DNA of 5,590 nucleotides from Collinsella aerofaciens (GTDB lineage: Bacteria > Actinomycetota > Coriobacteriia > Coriobacteriales > Coriobacteriaceae), in contig NZ_JAHONA010000051.1 of assembly GCF_019131995.1 (NCBI RefSeq), positions 1 through 5,590 on the forward strand, given 5' to 3'. The notes beneath the pieces are model-generated. The model had not been told where the DNA came from, did not search any database, and saw only the letters and a program-made list of their open reading frames with translations. The position numbers were made by a program, and so were the translations under genes. This document shows, piece after piece, positions 1 to 5,536 of the stretch (position 1 is its first letter; each line of letters opens with the position of its first letter).

Positions 1-70
1 AGCTGCGGGAACGGGCTATCCGCCTAATGTGTTCGGCTGGGATCGGAAATCAACCCATTTCTCAATCTTG

Positions 71-103
71 AAACAAAACGCCGCCCGGTTTCCCAAGCGG
101 CGT
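71..103 (-). terminator. Intrinsic terminator of the winged-helix regulator gene
   Basis: Read on the minus strand, a stem of seven perfect pairs (ACGCCGC with GCGGCGT) continues through two G-U wobbles and two G-C pairs to a GAAA tetraloop. The run TTTTGTTT follows at once. The wobbles pair only in minus-strand RNA (they would be C-A mismatches in the other direction), which fixes the orientation. It lies 25 bases after the stop codon of the small regulator gene, so it ends that transcript. Confidence 0.85.
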
Positions 104-127
104 CGCTGTGGCAAGGGTTACATGCTG

Positions 128-466
128 CTATCGATCAGCAACCTCGTCCTCAAGCATTTCTTGAACGAGCATGCCGGTACGGACGCCCTCAAGATACCAC
201 TCGCCACGTTCGGTGAGGCAAATGCCATTTGCAAGCTGACCGCCGTCGTCGCTATAACGCGAGACGACATCAATCATGCCTTCGGAATCCAAGCGATCGA
301 TTGCGGCGCGGACACGATACGGCGAAACCCCCACGCGCTCGGCAAGCGTTTTGCGCGAGAAACCATACGGCCCGCCATTGTCTTCGGTTTGCTGGTCGAT
401 CTCCATCAACACCAGCACCTCGACACGCTTCATATCGTTGACACTCGCACGACCCTTGCCCGCCAT
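128..466 (-). CDS. Small winged-helix (MarR/GntR-like) DNA-binding protein
   Basis: A 112-residue protein with the look of a single winged-helix transcription factor. Residues 12-27 form a predicted first helix. The helix-turn-helix spans about 36-62, with FSRKTLAERVGVSPYRVRAA covering the positioning and recognition helices. The wing follows at about 63-86 (DVVSRYSDDGGQLANGICLT), and a short C-terminal helix (about 90-110) could mediate dimerisation. No ligand domain is visible. The start is placed at 466 because AGGAGG sits five bases upstream (472-477). A longer reading from a GTG at 520 would add 18 residues but has only a cramped GAGG. Codon choice is more mixed than in the large metabolic genes. 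It forms its own unit: a terminator precedes it (656-688) and another follows (71-103). Its target is unknown; control of itself or of nearby genes is a guess. MarR, GntR or a PadR-like family cannot be separated by eye. Confidence 0.8.
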   Translation of the reverse strand: MAGKGRASVNDMKRVEVLVLMEIDQQTEDNGGPYGFSRKTLAERVGVSPYRVRAAIDRLDSEGMIDVVSRYSDDGGQLANGICLTERGEWYLEGVRTGMLVQEMLEDEVADR

Positions 467-583
467 AGCAGCCTCCTCAAACCGAGCACGAGCATCTAAC
501 GCGCCGTGCGCGACCGACACACCTCACGATGGCAGGTAATATCCATCATGCGGCATCCCGCTAAGGATGAAACAGTTACGGTT

Positions 584-589
584 ATTGTA
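584..589 (-). promoter_or_regulatory. Possible -10 box for the regulator gene
   Basis: TACAAT on the minus strand differs from the -10 consensus at one base and lies in the AT-richer gap between the DUF1846 terminator and the regulator. A transcript from here would have a leader of about 110 bases. No convincing -35 hexamer lies 16-18 bases upstream, so support is weak. A promoter is nevertheless expected in this gap, because a terminator separates the two genes. Confidence 0.25.
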
Positions 590-655
590 TACCGCTCAAA
601 TTGTTTCTAGGCAGGTAAACAGCTATTTTTCGTCGAAATAGGCGCTTTATTGATC

Positions 656-688
656 AAAAAGCCGTACCGGGCGCTAACCCGATACGGC
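656..688 (-). terminator. Intrinsic terminator of the DUF1846 gene
   Basis: On the minus strand an 11-pair stem (GCCGTATCGGG with CCCGGTACGGC, one U-G wobble) closes a six-base loop and is followed directly by TTTTTGAT. The wobble pairs only in minus-strand RNA. It lies 34 bases after the DUF1846 stop codon and separates this gene from the regulator downstream. Confidence 0.88.
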
Positions 689-722
689 CAAAATGCAATG
701 CAATTACCGCGGTGCTTCAAAC

Positions 723-2204
723 TTAGCGATGGAAGAAACCGCGGCGCTCAAACTTGGGCTCGCAGCACACGTTGATACCCAGTTTGCGCAGTACCGTCTC
801 GTCCGTCGGCGAGATGATCACGCTAAAGAAGGCATCGCAACCGCGCAGCTGCTCCAGGCCCGAAAGGACGCGAGCGGCCGTCTCACTCGTGGCCGAGGTG
901 ATCGACAGCGCCATAAGCGTCTCGTCGGTGTGGAGGCGCGGGTTTTTGCTTCCCAGGAAATGCGTCTTGAGCTTGCTGATGGGCTCGATCGCCTCATCGC
1001 TAATGACCTCGAGCTCAAGGTCGACGCCCGAGACATGCTTGAGGGCGTTCATAATGAGCGAACTTGCGGCGCCCAGGCGCGTGGAGGTCTTACCGGTCAC
1101 CACGGAGCCATCGGGCATGACCATGGCACCCACGGGACCACCCGTCAGCTGCTCCCTGGTGAGGGCCGCCGAGCGCGCCGGTGAGTAGTTCTTATCGATG
1201 CCGGCTTTCTTCATAATAATCTTGAGACGGTCGACTTGCTCATCGCCCACGCCGGTACGGCGCACATTTTCGACCGCGGTAAAGTAGCGGCGGACGATCT
1301 CCATCTTGGAAGCGTCGCGGCAGGCATCGTCATCGGTGATGGCAAAGCCGACCATATTGACGCCCATGTCCGTAGGGCTCTGGTAGGGGCTCTTGCCCAA
1401 GATCTTTTCCATCAGGGCACGGACTACCGGGAAGGCCTCGACGTCGCGGTTGTAGTTGACCGTGGTCTTGTTGTAGGCCTCAAGGTGGAACGAATCGATG
1501 ATATTGGCGTCGTCGAGGTCAGCCGTGGCGGCCTCGTAGGCAATATTGACCGGATGCGTCAGAGGAAGATTCCAGACCGGGAAGGTCTCGAACTTGGCAT
1601 AGCCGGCGGCGGTACCGTGCTTATGCTCGTGATACAGCTGCGAGAGGCAAGTGGCGAGCTTGCCCGAGCCGGGGCCGGGTGCCGTCACGACAACGAGTGG
1701 ACGCGTGGTCTCGACAAACTCGTTCTTGCCGTAGCCTTCGTCAGAAACGATCAGATCGACATCGTGCGGATACCCCTCGATGGGATAGTGCAGCTTGGCG
1801 GGAATGCCGAGCGCGTTCAGGCGATTGCGGAACACATCGGCGGCGGGCTGGCCGGCGTACTGGGTGATGACCACGGCCGCGACGGCAAAGCCGTTGCCGC
1901 GGAACAGGTCAACCAGGCGCAGCACATCCTCGTCATAGGTAATGCCAAGGTCACCACGAGCCTTGTTTTTCTCGATGTGGTTCGCGTTGATCGCGATGAT
2001 AACCTCGACATCGTCGGCGATGCTCTTGAGCATGCGGAACTTGCTGTCCGGTTCAAAACCCGGCAGCACGCGGCTCGCATGATAGTCATCGAACAGCTTA
2101 CCGCCAAACTCCAAATAGAGCTTGCCACCAAACTGCGAGATGCGCTCCTTAATGTGAGCAGCCTGCAACTCGATATACTTCGCGTTGTCGAAACCCTGGC
2201 GCAT
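723..2204 (-). CDS. DUF1846 family protein, function unknown
   Basis: A 493-residue soluble protein that matches the DUF1846 family (PF08903) along its whole length, from memory of the family. These proteins are usually about 490-500 residues, so it appears intact. Recognisable blocks are GFDNAKYIELQ at residues 4-14, the signature YLEFGGKLFDDYHASRVLPG at 30-49, APGPGSGKLAT at 175-185, PVWNLPLTHPVN at 209-220 and SPTDMGVNMVG at 276-286. The 175-185 block resembles a phosphate-binding loop but lacks the canonical first glycine of a Walker A motif (GxxxxGK[ST]). No signal peptide or membrane segment is evident, so it is probably cytoplasmic. The start at 2204 is preferred over an ATG at 2228. 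GGGAG lies six bases before 2204, the family normally begins just before the GFD block, and the -10 box at 2244-2249 would leave almost no leader for the longer form. It has its own probable promoter and a clear terminator, so it is likely monocistronic. Family membership is confident; the reaction is unknown. Confidence 0.93.
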   Translation of the reverse strand: MRQGFDNAKYIELQAAHIKERISQFGGKLYLEFGGKLFDDYHASRVLPGFEPDSKFRMLKSIADDVEVIIAINANHIEKNKARGDLGITYDEDVLRLVDLFRGNGFAVAAVVITQYAGQPAADVFRNRLNALGIPAKLHYPIEGYPHDVDLIVSDEGYGKNEFVETTRPLVVVTAPGPGSGKLATCLSQLYHEHKHGTAAGYAKFETFPVWNLPLTHPVNIAYEAATADLDDANIIDSFHLEAYNKTTVNYNRDVEAFPVVRALMEKILGKSPYQSPTDMGVNMVGFAITDDDACRDASKMEIVRRYFTAVENVRRTGVGDEQVDRLKIIMKKAGIDKNYSPARSAALTREQLTGGPVGAMVMPDGSVVTGKTSTRLGAASSLIMNALKHVSGVDLELEVISDEAIEPISKLKTHFLGSKNPRLHTDETLMALSITSATSETAARVLSGLEQLRGCDAFFSVIISPTDETVLRKLGINVCCEPKFERRGFFHR

Positions 2205-2243
2205 ATATGGCTCCCGTCCCGTTTCCATTTAATGTTCTAGGCG

Positions 2244-2249
2244 ATTATA
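2244..2249 (-). promoter_or_regulatory. Consensus -10 box upstream of the DUF1846 gene
   Basis: The minus strand carries a perfect TATAAT. Transcription would begin near 2237, giving a leader of about 33 bases to the start at 2204. The hexamers 16-18 bases upstream match the -35 consensus poorly and no extended -10 TGn is present, so the promoter may be weak, activator-dependent or use another sigma factor. Confidence 0.5.
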
Positions 2250-2311
2250 ACGGAGCCCGCCCTCCCCGATACCCAGACCATCAACAGGCACCAACCAAAC
2301 ACGCCATCGAT

Positions 2312-2380
2312 AAGTTGCGGTGAAATAGTTCCCGTTTAACCCCTCAAGACGGCCAAACAGGAACTATTCCACCGCAACTT
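2312..2380. repeat. 26-bp inverted repeat (hairpin-forming intergenic repeat)
   Basis: Arms at 2312-2337 and 2355-2380 are inverted copies matching at 24 of 26 positions, separated by 17 bases. The arm begins AAGTTGCGGTG and includes the block AATAGTTCC. No reading frame explains it. It is followed on the plus side by CCCCTTTTTGG, but no plus-strand gene feeds into it, so a terminator role is not favoured. The long, nearly perfect arms suggest a dispersed intergenic repeat or the end of a miniature mobile element. Copy number elsewhere cannot be judged from this window. Confidence 0.75.
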
Positions 2381-2527
2381 CCCCTTTTTGGTTCAAACAA
2401 ACCTGGCCTTTGTATCAATAATGGAAACGTCGCAGGTTGAGCATAATCCAGCGAAAGCCCGCCAGAGTAGGCAAAGCGCCCTCTGCACCAACAATGGAAA
2501 GCGCCGCAGGCAGAGGACGGACAGCGA
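2381..2527. repeat. Gene-free spacer with an imperfect direct repeat
   Basis: I see no credible gene here; the short frames on either strand have atypical composition and no ribosome binding site I would trust. The stretch contains two related units, 2416-2441 and 2489-2515, about 73 bases apart, sharing CAAYAATGGAAA and then CGCAGG. The second unit is clasped by a 7-base inverted repeat (CCTCTGC at 2480-2486 with GCAGAGG at 2510-2516). The first lies within a looser one (AACCTG at 2400-2405 with CAGGTT at 2433-2438). This may be a decayed duplication inside the surrounding repeat element, or a folded RNA. Confidence 0.4.
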
Positions 2528-2627
2528 GCGCCGTCCAGAACGTACAAGTTGGCATGAAAAAGGCGAGGCATAGACCTTTTGGTCATGCCTTGCCTTTTGA
2601 ATGACAAATTGTCGTTCTGGACGGCGC
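2528..2627. repeat. Long nested inverted repeat with terminator-like core
   Basis: Outer arms 2528-2542 and 2613-2627 are perfect 15-base inverted copies (core CCGTCCAGAACG). Between them lies a partly matched section, then an inner hairpin: 2558-2576 with 2581-2598, closed by a TTTT loop, with one bulged A (2572) and one G-T wobble. The inner arms begin and end in A and T runs, so the core resembles a bidirectional intrinsic terminator. The whole 100-base structure would fold into one long rod on either strand. It has no coding explanation. It could be a miniature transposable element or a backup terminator for the ADI operon. Confidence 0.7.
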
Positions 2628-2640
2628 GTAGCGTCGACCG

Positions 2641-2668
2641 GTTCCGCGGTTTGGTAAAACCGCGGAAC
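2641..2668. repeat. Perfect 12-bp inverted repeat
   Basis: GTTCCGCGGTTT at 2641-2652 is repeated perfectly in inverted form at 2657-2668, leaving a four-base loop. No T run follows it in minus-strand RNA, so it is not a standard terminator. It sits immediately downstream of the operon terminator and marks the right-hand end of the repeat-rich spacer. Confidence 0.65.
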
Positions 2669-2707
2669 AAAAAGTCGCCCCCTCCCGCGCACGGAACGGA
2701 AGGGGGC
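2669..2707 (-). terminator. Intrinsic terminator of the arginine deiminase operon
   Basis: On the minus strand an 11-pair stem (GCCCCCTTCCG with CGGGAGGGGGC, one U-G wobble) closes a nine-base loop and is followed by GACTTTTTG. It lies about 100 bases after the transporter stop codon, beyond three smaller hairpins. It is the strongest candidate for the end of the ADI transcript. Confidence 0.85.
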
Positions 2708-2718
2708 TAAAGGTAGGA

Positions 2719-2809
2719 GTCTACCGGTGGGTTTACCCCACCGGACAGACGATGACCAGGTGATCCTTTACAGGATCGTCAAGGTTTCCGTGGGGTACCC
2801 GTTGGGTAC
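2719..2809 (-). other. Cluster of three hairpins in the 3' untranslated region
   Basis: Three compact hairpins follow the transporter stop codon. GTACCC/GGGTAC (2795-2809, three-base loop) abuts the stop. GATCCT/AGGATC (2762-2777, loop of four) is next. The largest pairs CCGGTGGG at 2724-2731 with CCCACCGG at 2737-2744, extended by GTCT/AGAC at 2719-2722 and 2747-2750. None has its own T run. With the terminator they make a heavily folded 3' end, which could protect the mRNA from 3' exonucleases or be released as a small RNA. Both roles are inference. Confidence 0.6.
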
Positions 2810-4288
2810 TTAGAGCAGCACGCAGGCGACGGTCAGGATGACGGCGCAGACGACGGAGAGCGCGACGATGAGCTTAAGGGCAAACTTGAGCCAGGTCGTC
2901 CACTCGATCTTGGCCAGGGCGAGACCGCCCATGATGGCGCCGGAAGTCGGGGTGAACAGGTTCACGACACCGATGGCGGCGGAGAAGATCATGACCATGA
3001 CCTCGGGCGAGAAGCCAAGCTTAACAGCCAGCGGTCCCATGATGGGCATGGAGACGGTGGCCATACCGGAGGTCGAGGGGATCAGGAAGGACAGGCCGAA
3101 GTAGACCAGGAAGCTCATGGGAGCGAAGATCACGCCGGACAGGCCAGCCAGGGCATTGGCGGCAGCGTCGAGGACGAAGACGTCGAGGCCGGTGTTAGCC
3201 ATGAGGACGGAGATACCACGGGCGAGGGCGATAACGAGAACAACGGACATCATGTCGGCAGCGCCGGTGATGAAGGTGTTGACGATCTGCTTCTCGGACA
3301 GGCCACCGATGATACCGATCAGGACGGCCATGAGGAAGAACCAGGTGGAAGCCTCGTCGAAGTACCACTGGCCAATGGGCAGGCCGGTGATCAGGGCAGA
3401 CCAGCCCTGGACGACGGCGTTACCATCGGCGTCGTAGACAGCGCCAGCGTCGAAGAAGTTGGCGACGCCCTCGTTGAGATCGGCCAGCGGAATGAAACCG
3501 ACGATCATGACGACGAAGGTGAAGGCGAAGGCGATCAGAACACCCTTCTGACGACCGGTGAGCTTGACCTCCTTGTGGACCTCGGAAGCAGCCTTGCCGT
3601 GAGCCTCTTCGGCGTCCTTGAGCTCCTGCATCGACAGGATGGTGGAACCCTTGTCAGCCTTGACCTTCTTGGCATAGTTCATCACGAAAACGATGGACAT
3701 AGCGGTAGTGACAATCCACAGGACGGCACCGAGGCCGATGATGATGGACTGGTTGACCTCAATGCCAACGCCGGTCAGAGCGTCGACGGCAGCGCCGACG
3801 GCGAACGGGTTAACCGTGGAGCCCAGGCAGCCGCAGCCAGCGCCGAGCAGGACGGTAGCGGCGCCGACCATGGGGTCGAAGCCAGCGGCCATCATGGTAG
3901 CGGCGAGCAGGGCGTAGAAGGGAACGGTCTCCTCGCACATACCATAGGTGGTACCACCGAGGGAGAAGATGAGCATCAGCACGGGAATGAGCATGATCTC
4001 GTTGCCCTTAAGCTTCTGCACCAGAACGGCGATGCCGTTGTCCAGAGCGCCGGTCTCGGTCATCATACCGAGGAAGCCGCCCAGGATCATAACGAAGAGG
4101 CAGACGGGCAGAGCGTCAGCGAAGCCCAGGATCGGGGCGGTGCAGAAATCGCTCAAGCGGGCTGCAGTAACCGCGCCGCCGGACGTGCCGGAGACGATAA
4201 CGGTAATCACTGCAACAATTGCCAGCAGAGCTAGAAGAATGGTGAACGATGAAGGCATACCGCGCTTTTTCTTAGCGGTCTCAGTCAT
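2810..4288 (-). CDS. YfcC/DcuC-family transporter, probable arginine-ornithine exchanger
   Basis: A 492-residue integral membrane protein of the YfcC type (C4-dicarboxylate anaerobic carrier superfamily, PF03606). About eleven to twelve hydrophobic segments are visible, with the first at about 15-34 and the last at about 466-491. A hydrophilic, charged cytoplasmic loop lies at about 205-248. Conserved family blocks are SLGGTTYGMCEETVPFY (109-125), GCLGSTVNPFA (153-163), FLIPSTSGMATVSMPIM (401-417) and NLFTPTSGAIMGG (443-455); the paired Ser/Thr-Gly blocks are typical of the two inverted halves. Family members in streptococcal ADI operons act as ArcD, exchanging arginine for ornithine, and the position right after arcA-arcB supports that role here, though substrate cannot be read from sequence. 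The start at 4288 is chosen because AAGGGGGG (4298-4305) lies nine bases upstream. Upstream in-frame ATGs at 4315 and 4297 are respectively without a good site and abutting the G run. It follows arcB by 147 bases containing a terminator-like hairpin. It is unrelated to the APC-type ArcD of Pseudomonas. Confidence 0.88.
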   Translation of the reverse strand: MTETAKKKRGMPSSFTILLALLAIVAVITVIVSGTSGGAVTAARLSDFCTAPILGFADALPVCLFVMILGGFLGMMTETGALDNGIAVLVQKLKGNEIMLIPVLMLIFSLGGTTYGMCEETVPFYALLAATMMAAGFDPMVGAATVLLGAGCGCLGSTVNPFAVGAAVDALTGVGIEVNQSIIIGLGAVLWIVTTAMSIVFVMNYAKKVKADKGSTILSMQELKDAEEAHGKAASEVHKEVKLTGRQKGVLIAFAFTFVVMIVGFIPLADLNEGVANFFDAGAVYDADGNAVVQGWSALITGLPIGQWYFDEASTWFFLMAVLIGIIGGLSEKQIVNTFITGAADMMSVVLVIALARGISVLMANTGLDVFVLDAAANALAGLSGVIFAPMSFLVYFGLSFLIPSTSGMATVSMPIMGPLAVKLGFSPEVMVMIFSAAIGVVNLFTPTSGAIMGGLALAKIEWTTWLKFALKLIVALSVVCAVILTVACVLL

Positions 4289-4297
4289 GGTTCTCAT

Positions 4298-4305
4298 CCC
4301 CCCTT
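4298..4305 (-). promoter_or_regulatory. Ribosome binding site that decides the transporter start
   Basis: AAGGGGGG on the minus strand lies nine bases before the ATG at 4288. The two upstream in-frame ATGs either overlap the site or lie beyond it, which argues for the shorter protein. The poly-G form is a variant of AAGGAGG. Confidence 0.6.
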
Positions 4306-4322
4306 CATAAATCATTTAACTT

Positions 4323-4371
4323 TCTCGCGCTAAGCGGATCTTCCGTGCCGTGCCTGCCGCTTGATGCGAGA
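4323..4371 (-). other. Structured leader hairpin ahead of the transporter gene
   Basis: In minus-strand RNA, TCTCGC pairs with GCGAGA (six pairs). After a 3x3 internal loop, AAGCGG pairs with CCGCTT (six pairs), closing a 19-base loop that contains the tandem motif GGCACGGCACGG. It lies between the arcB terminator-like hairpin and the transporter ribosome binding site. It could be part of a leader controlling transporter synthesis, or a 5' stabilising stem after RNA cleavage. No known riboswitch class is recognised. Confidence 0.45.
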
Positions 4372-4383
4372 TTATTACCAGAT

Positions 4384-4419
4384 AAAACTGCTCGGGGTGT
4401 GCAGCAATACACCCCGAGC
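4384..4419 (-). terminator. Terminator-like hairpin between arcB and the transporter gene
   Basis: A perfect 11-pair stem (GCTCGGGGTGT with ACACCCCGAGC, arms 4390-4400 and 4409-4419) closes an eight-base loop and is followed in minus-strand RNA by AGTTTTATC. The T run is short and offset, so termination may be partial. It lies 16 bases after the arcB stop codon. Because I find no clear promoter between it and the transporter, it probably acts as an attenuating or processing element inside the operon. Confidence 0.65.
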
Positions 4420-4435
4420 GAGATGCTAGATGCTC

Positions 4436-5431
4436 TTACTTGAGCGTGGCGTACATGACAGCCTTGATGGTGTGCATGCGGTTCTCGGCCTCGTCGAAGA
4501 CCTTGGAAGCGGGGCTCTCGAAGACCTCGTCGGTGACCTCCTGCTCGGTGATGCCGAACTGATCGCACTTCTCTGCGCCAATCGTGGTGTTGGTGTCGTG
4601 GAAGCTGGGCAGGCAGTGCAGGAAGATGGCACCCGGGTTGGCCATAGCCATGACCTCGGAGGTAACACGATACGGGGTAAGCTGAGCGATGCGCTCGGCC
4701 CAGACCTCGTCGGGCTCGCCCATGGAGACCCACACGTCGGTGTAGATAACGTCGGCACCGGTGACGCCGTCCTTGACGTCGGTGGTCAGCTTGATGGTGC
4801 AGCCGTTGGCCTCGGCGATGGGCTTGCAGGCCTCGATGACGTCGTCAGCGGGCATGCACTCCTCGGGGCCGCAGGCCACGAAGTTCATACCGAGCTTGGA
4901 GCAGACGACCATGAGGGAGCGAGCAACGTTGTTCTTGCAGTCGCCCATGAAGACGAGAGTCTTGCCCTTGATGTCGTAGTTGAAGTTCTCCTGGACGGTC
5001 AGGATGTCGGCGAGCATCTGGGTGGGATGCCACTCGGTGGTCAGGCCGTTCCAGACAGGCACGCCGGACTTAGCAGCGAGCTCCTCGACGTCGTCCTGGG
5101 CAAAGCCACGGAACTCGATGCCGTCATACATGCGGCCGAGAACGCGGGCGGTGTCCTCGATGGACTCCTTCTTGCCCATCTGCGACGAACCCGGATCGAG
5201 GTAGGTGACGCCCATGCCCAGATCCATGCCGCCGACCTCGAAGGCGCAGCGGGTACGAGTGGAGGTCTTCTGGAAGAGCAGAACGATGTTCTTGCCCTCG
5301 AGATAGCGGTGCGGAACGCCAGCGCGCTTCATATCCTTGAAGTTCTTGGAAAGCTTGAGCAGGTACTCGATCTCCTCGGTGGTGAGGTCGAGAAGCTTGA
5401 GGAAGCTACGGCCGGAGAGGTTAACACCCAT
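4436..5431 (-). CDS. arcB: Ornithine carbamoyltransferase, probably catabolic (ArcB)
   Basis: A 331-residue, full-length ornithine carbamoyltransferase. In the ADI pathway it runs in the phosphorolytic direction, converting citrulline and phosphate into ornithine and carbamoyl phosphate in the cytoplasm. The carbamoyl phosphate loop STRTR is at residues 57-61, and HPTQ at 135-138 completes that site. The ornithine-binding loop DVWVSMGE is at 232-239, and HCLP at 272-275 carries the conserved cysteine that also contacts ornithine. All key residues are present. The position before HPTQ that is often Asp or Asn in the family (GLTDE/GLTNE) is Thr here (GLTTE). The start is secure: AAAGGAA (5439-5445) lies seven bases upstream. 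It follows arcA by 105 bases and precedes the transporter gene. The anabolic form (argF) cannot be told apart by motifs alone; the catabolic call rests on the neighbours. Codon use is strongly biased to C- and G-ending codons, as expected of a well-expressed gene. Confidence 0.95.
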   Translation of the reverse strand: MGVNLSGRSFLKLLDLTTEEIEYLLKLSKNFKDMKRAGVPHRYLEGKNIVLLFQKTSTRTRCAFEVGGMDLGMGVTYLDPGSSQMGKKESIEDTARVLGRMYDGIEFRGFAQDDVEELAAKSGVPVWNGLTTEWHPTQMLADILTVQENFNYDIKGKTLVFMGDCKNNVARSLMVVCSKLGMNFVACGPEECMPADDVIEACKPIAEANGCTIKLTTDVKDGVTGADVIYTDVWVSMGEPDEVWAERIAQLTPYRVTSEVMAMANPGAIFLHCLPSFHDTNTTIGAEKCDQFGITEQEVTDEVFESPASKVFDEAENRMHTIKAVMYATLK

Positions 5432-5476
5432 GGTTCGATTCCTTTCGAAGAAATGAATTACGTAAGTATTAGTGTT

Positions 5477-5524
5477 GCCCGTTTAACGGGCGAAGCCGGT
5501 GCGGTTGTAGGGGGACCGCACCGG
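5477..5524 (-). other. Two tandem hairpins in the arcA-arcB gap
   Basis: Going downstream from arcA, a 10-pair stem (CCGGTGCGGT with ACCGCACCGG, arms 5515-5524 and 5496-5505, nine-base loop) is followed four bases later by the palindrome GCCCGTTAAACGGGC (5477-5491). No T run follows either, so simple termination is unlikely. They probably protect the arcA message or mark an RNA processing point that sets the arcA to arcB ratio; that role is inferred. Confidence 0.55.
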
Positions 5525-5536
5525 AAACGGAAAGAC

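Noticed and set aside
1..70. Possible gene or tRNA end at the left edge
   Set aside because: No start, stop, conserved motif or tRNA-like CCA/T-arm was found in these bases.
467..520. N-terminal extension of the regulator from a GTG at 520
   Set aside because: The strong AGGAGG at 472-477 lies inside the extension at ideal spacing for the ATG at 466, and the added residues lie outside the winged-helix domain.
602..621. TGTTT/AAACA half-sites upstream of the regulator as an operator
   Set aside because: Arms of only five AT-rich bases in an AT-rich region are expected by chance, and no second copy is seen.
1236..2240. 334-codon open frame on the plus strand opposite DUF1846
   Set aside because: It mirrors the DUF1846 coding frame, whose G/C-ending codons suppress stops on the other strand. 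The translation resembles no family I know, while the minus strand is a clear family match.
2312..2390. Plus-strand terminator made of the 26-base inverted repeat and CCCCTTTTTGG
   Set aside because: No plus-strand gene lies upstream to be terminated, and the T run is separated from the stem by four C residues.
2400..2640. CRISPR array suggested by repeats in the spacer
   Set aside because: There are only two diverged direct-repeat units, with no regular spacers and no cas genes.
2344..2692. Overlapping minus-strand frames of about 100 codons in the repeat-rich spacer
   Set aside because: They run through the inverted repeats and the operon terminator, lack a convincing ribosome binding site and encode Cys/Arg-rich sequence without recognisable domains. 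A decayed gene cannot be excluded.
3575..4234. 219-codon open frame on the plus strand opposite the transporter gene
   Set aside because: Its low-complexity, His/Asp/Gly-rich translation is the reverse image of a membrane protein gene with biased codons.
4305..4733. 142-codon minus-strand frame overlapping the arcB 3' end and the gap
   Set aside because: It is out of frame with arcB, a well-supported enzyme, and its Arg/His-rich translation is typical of a shifted frame.
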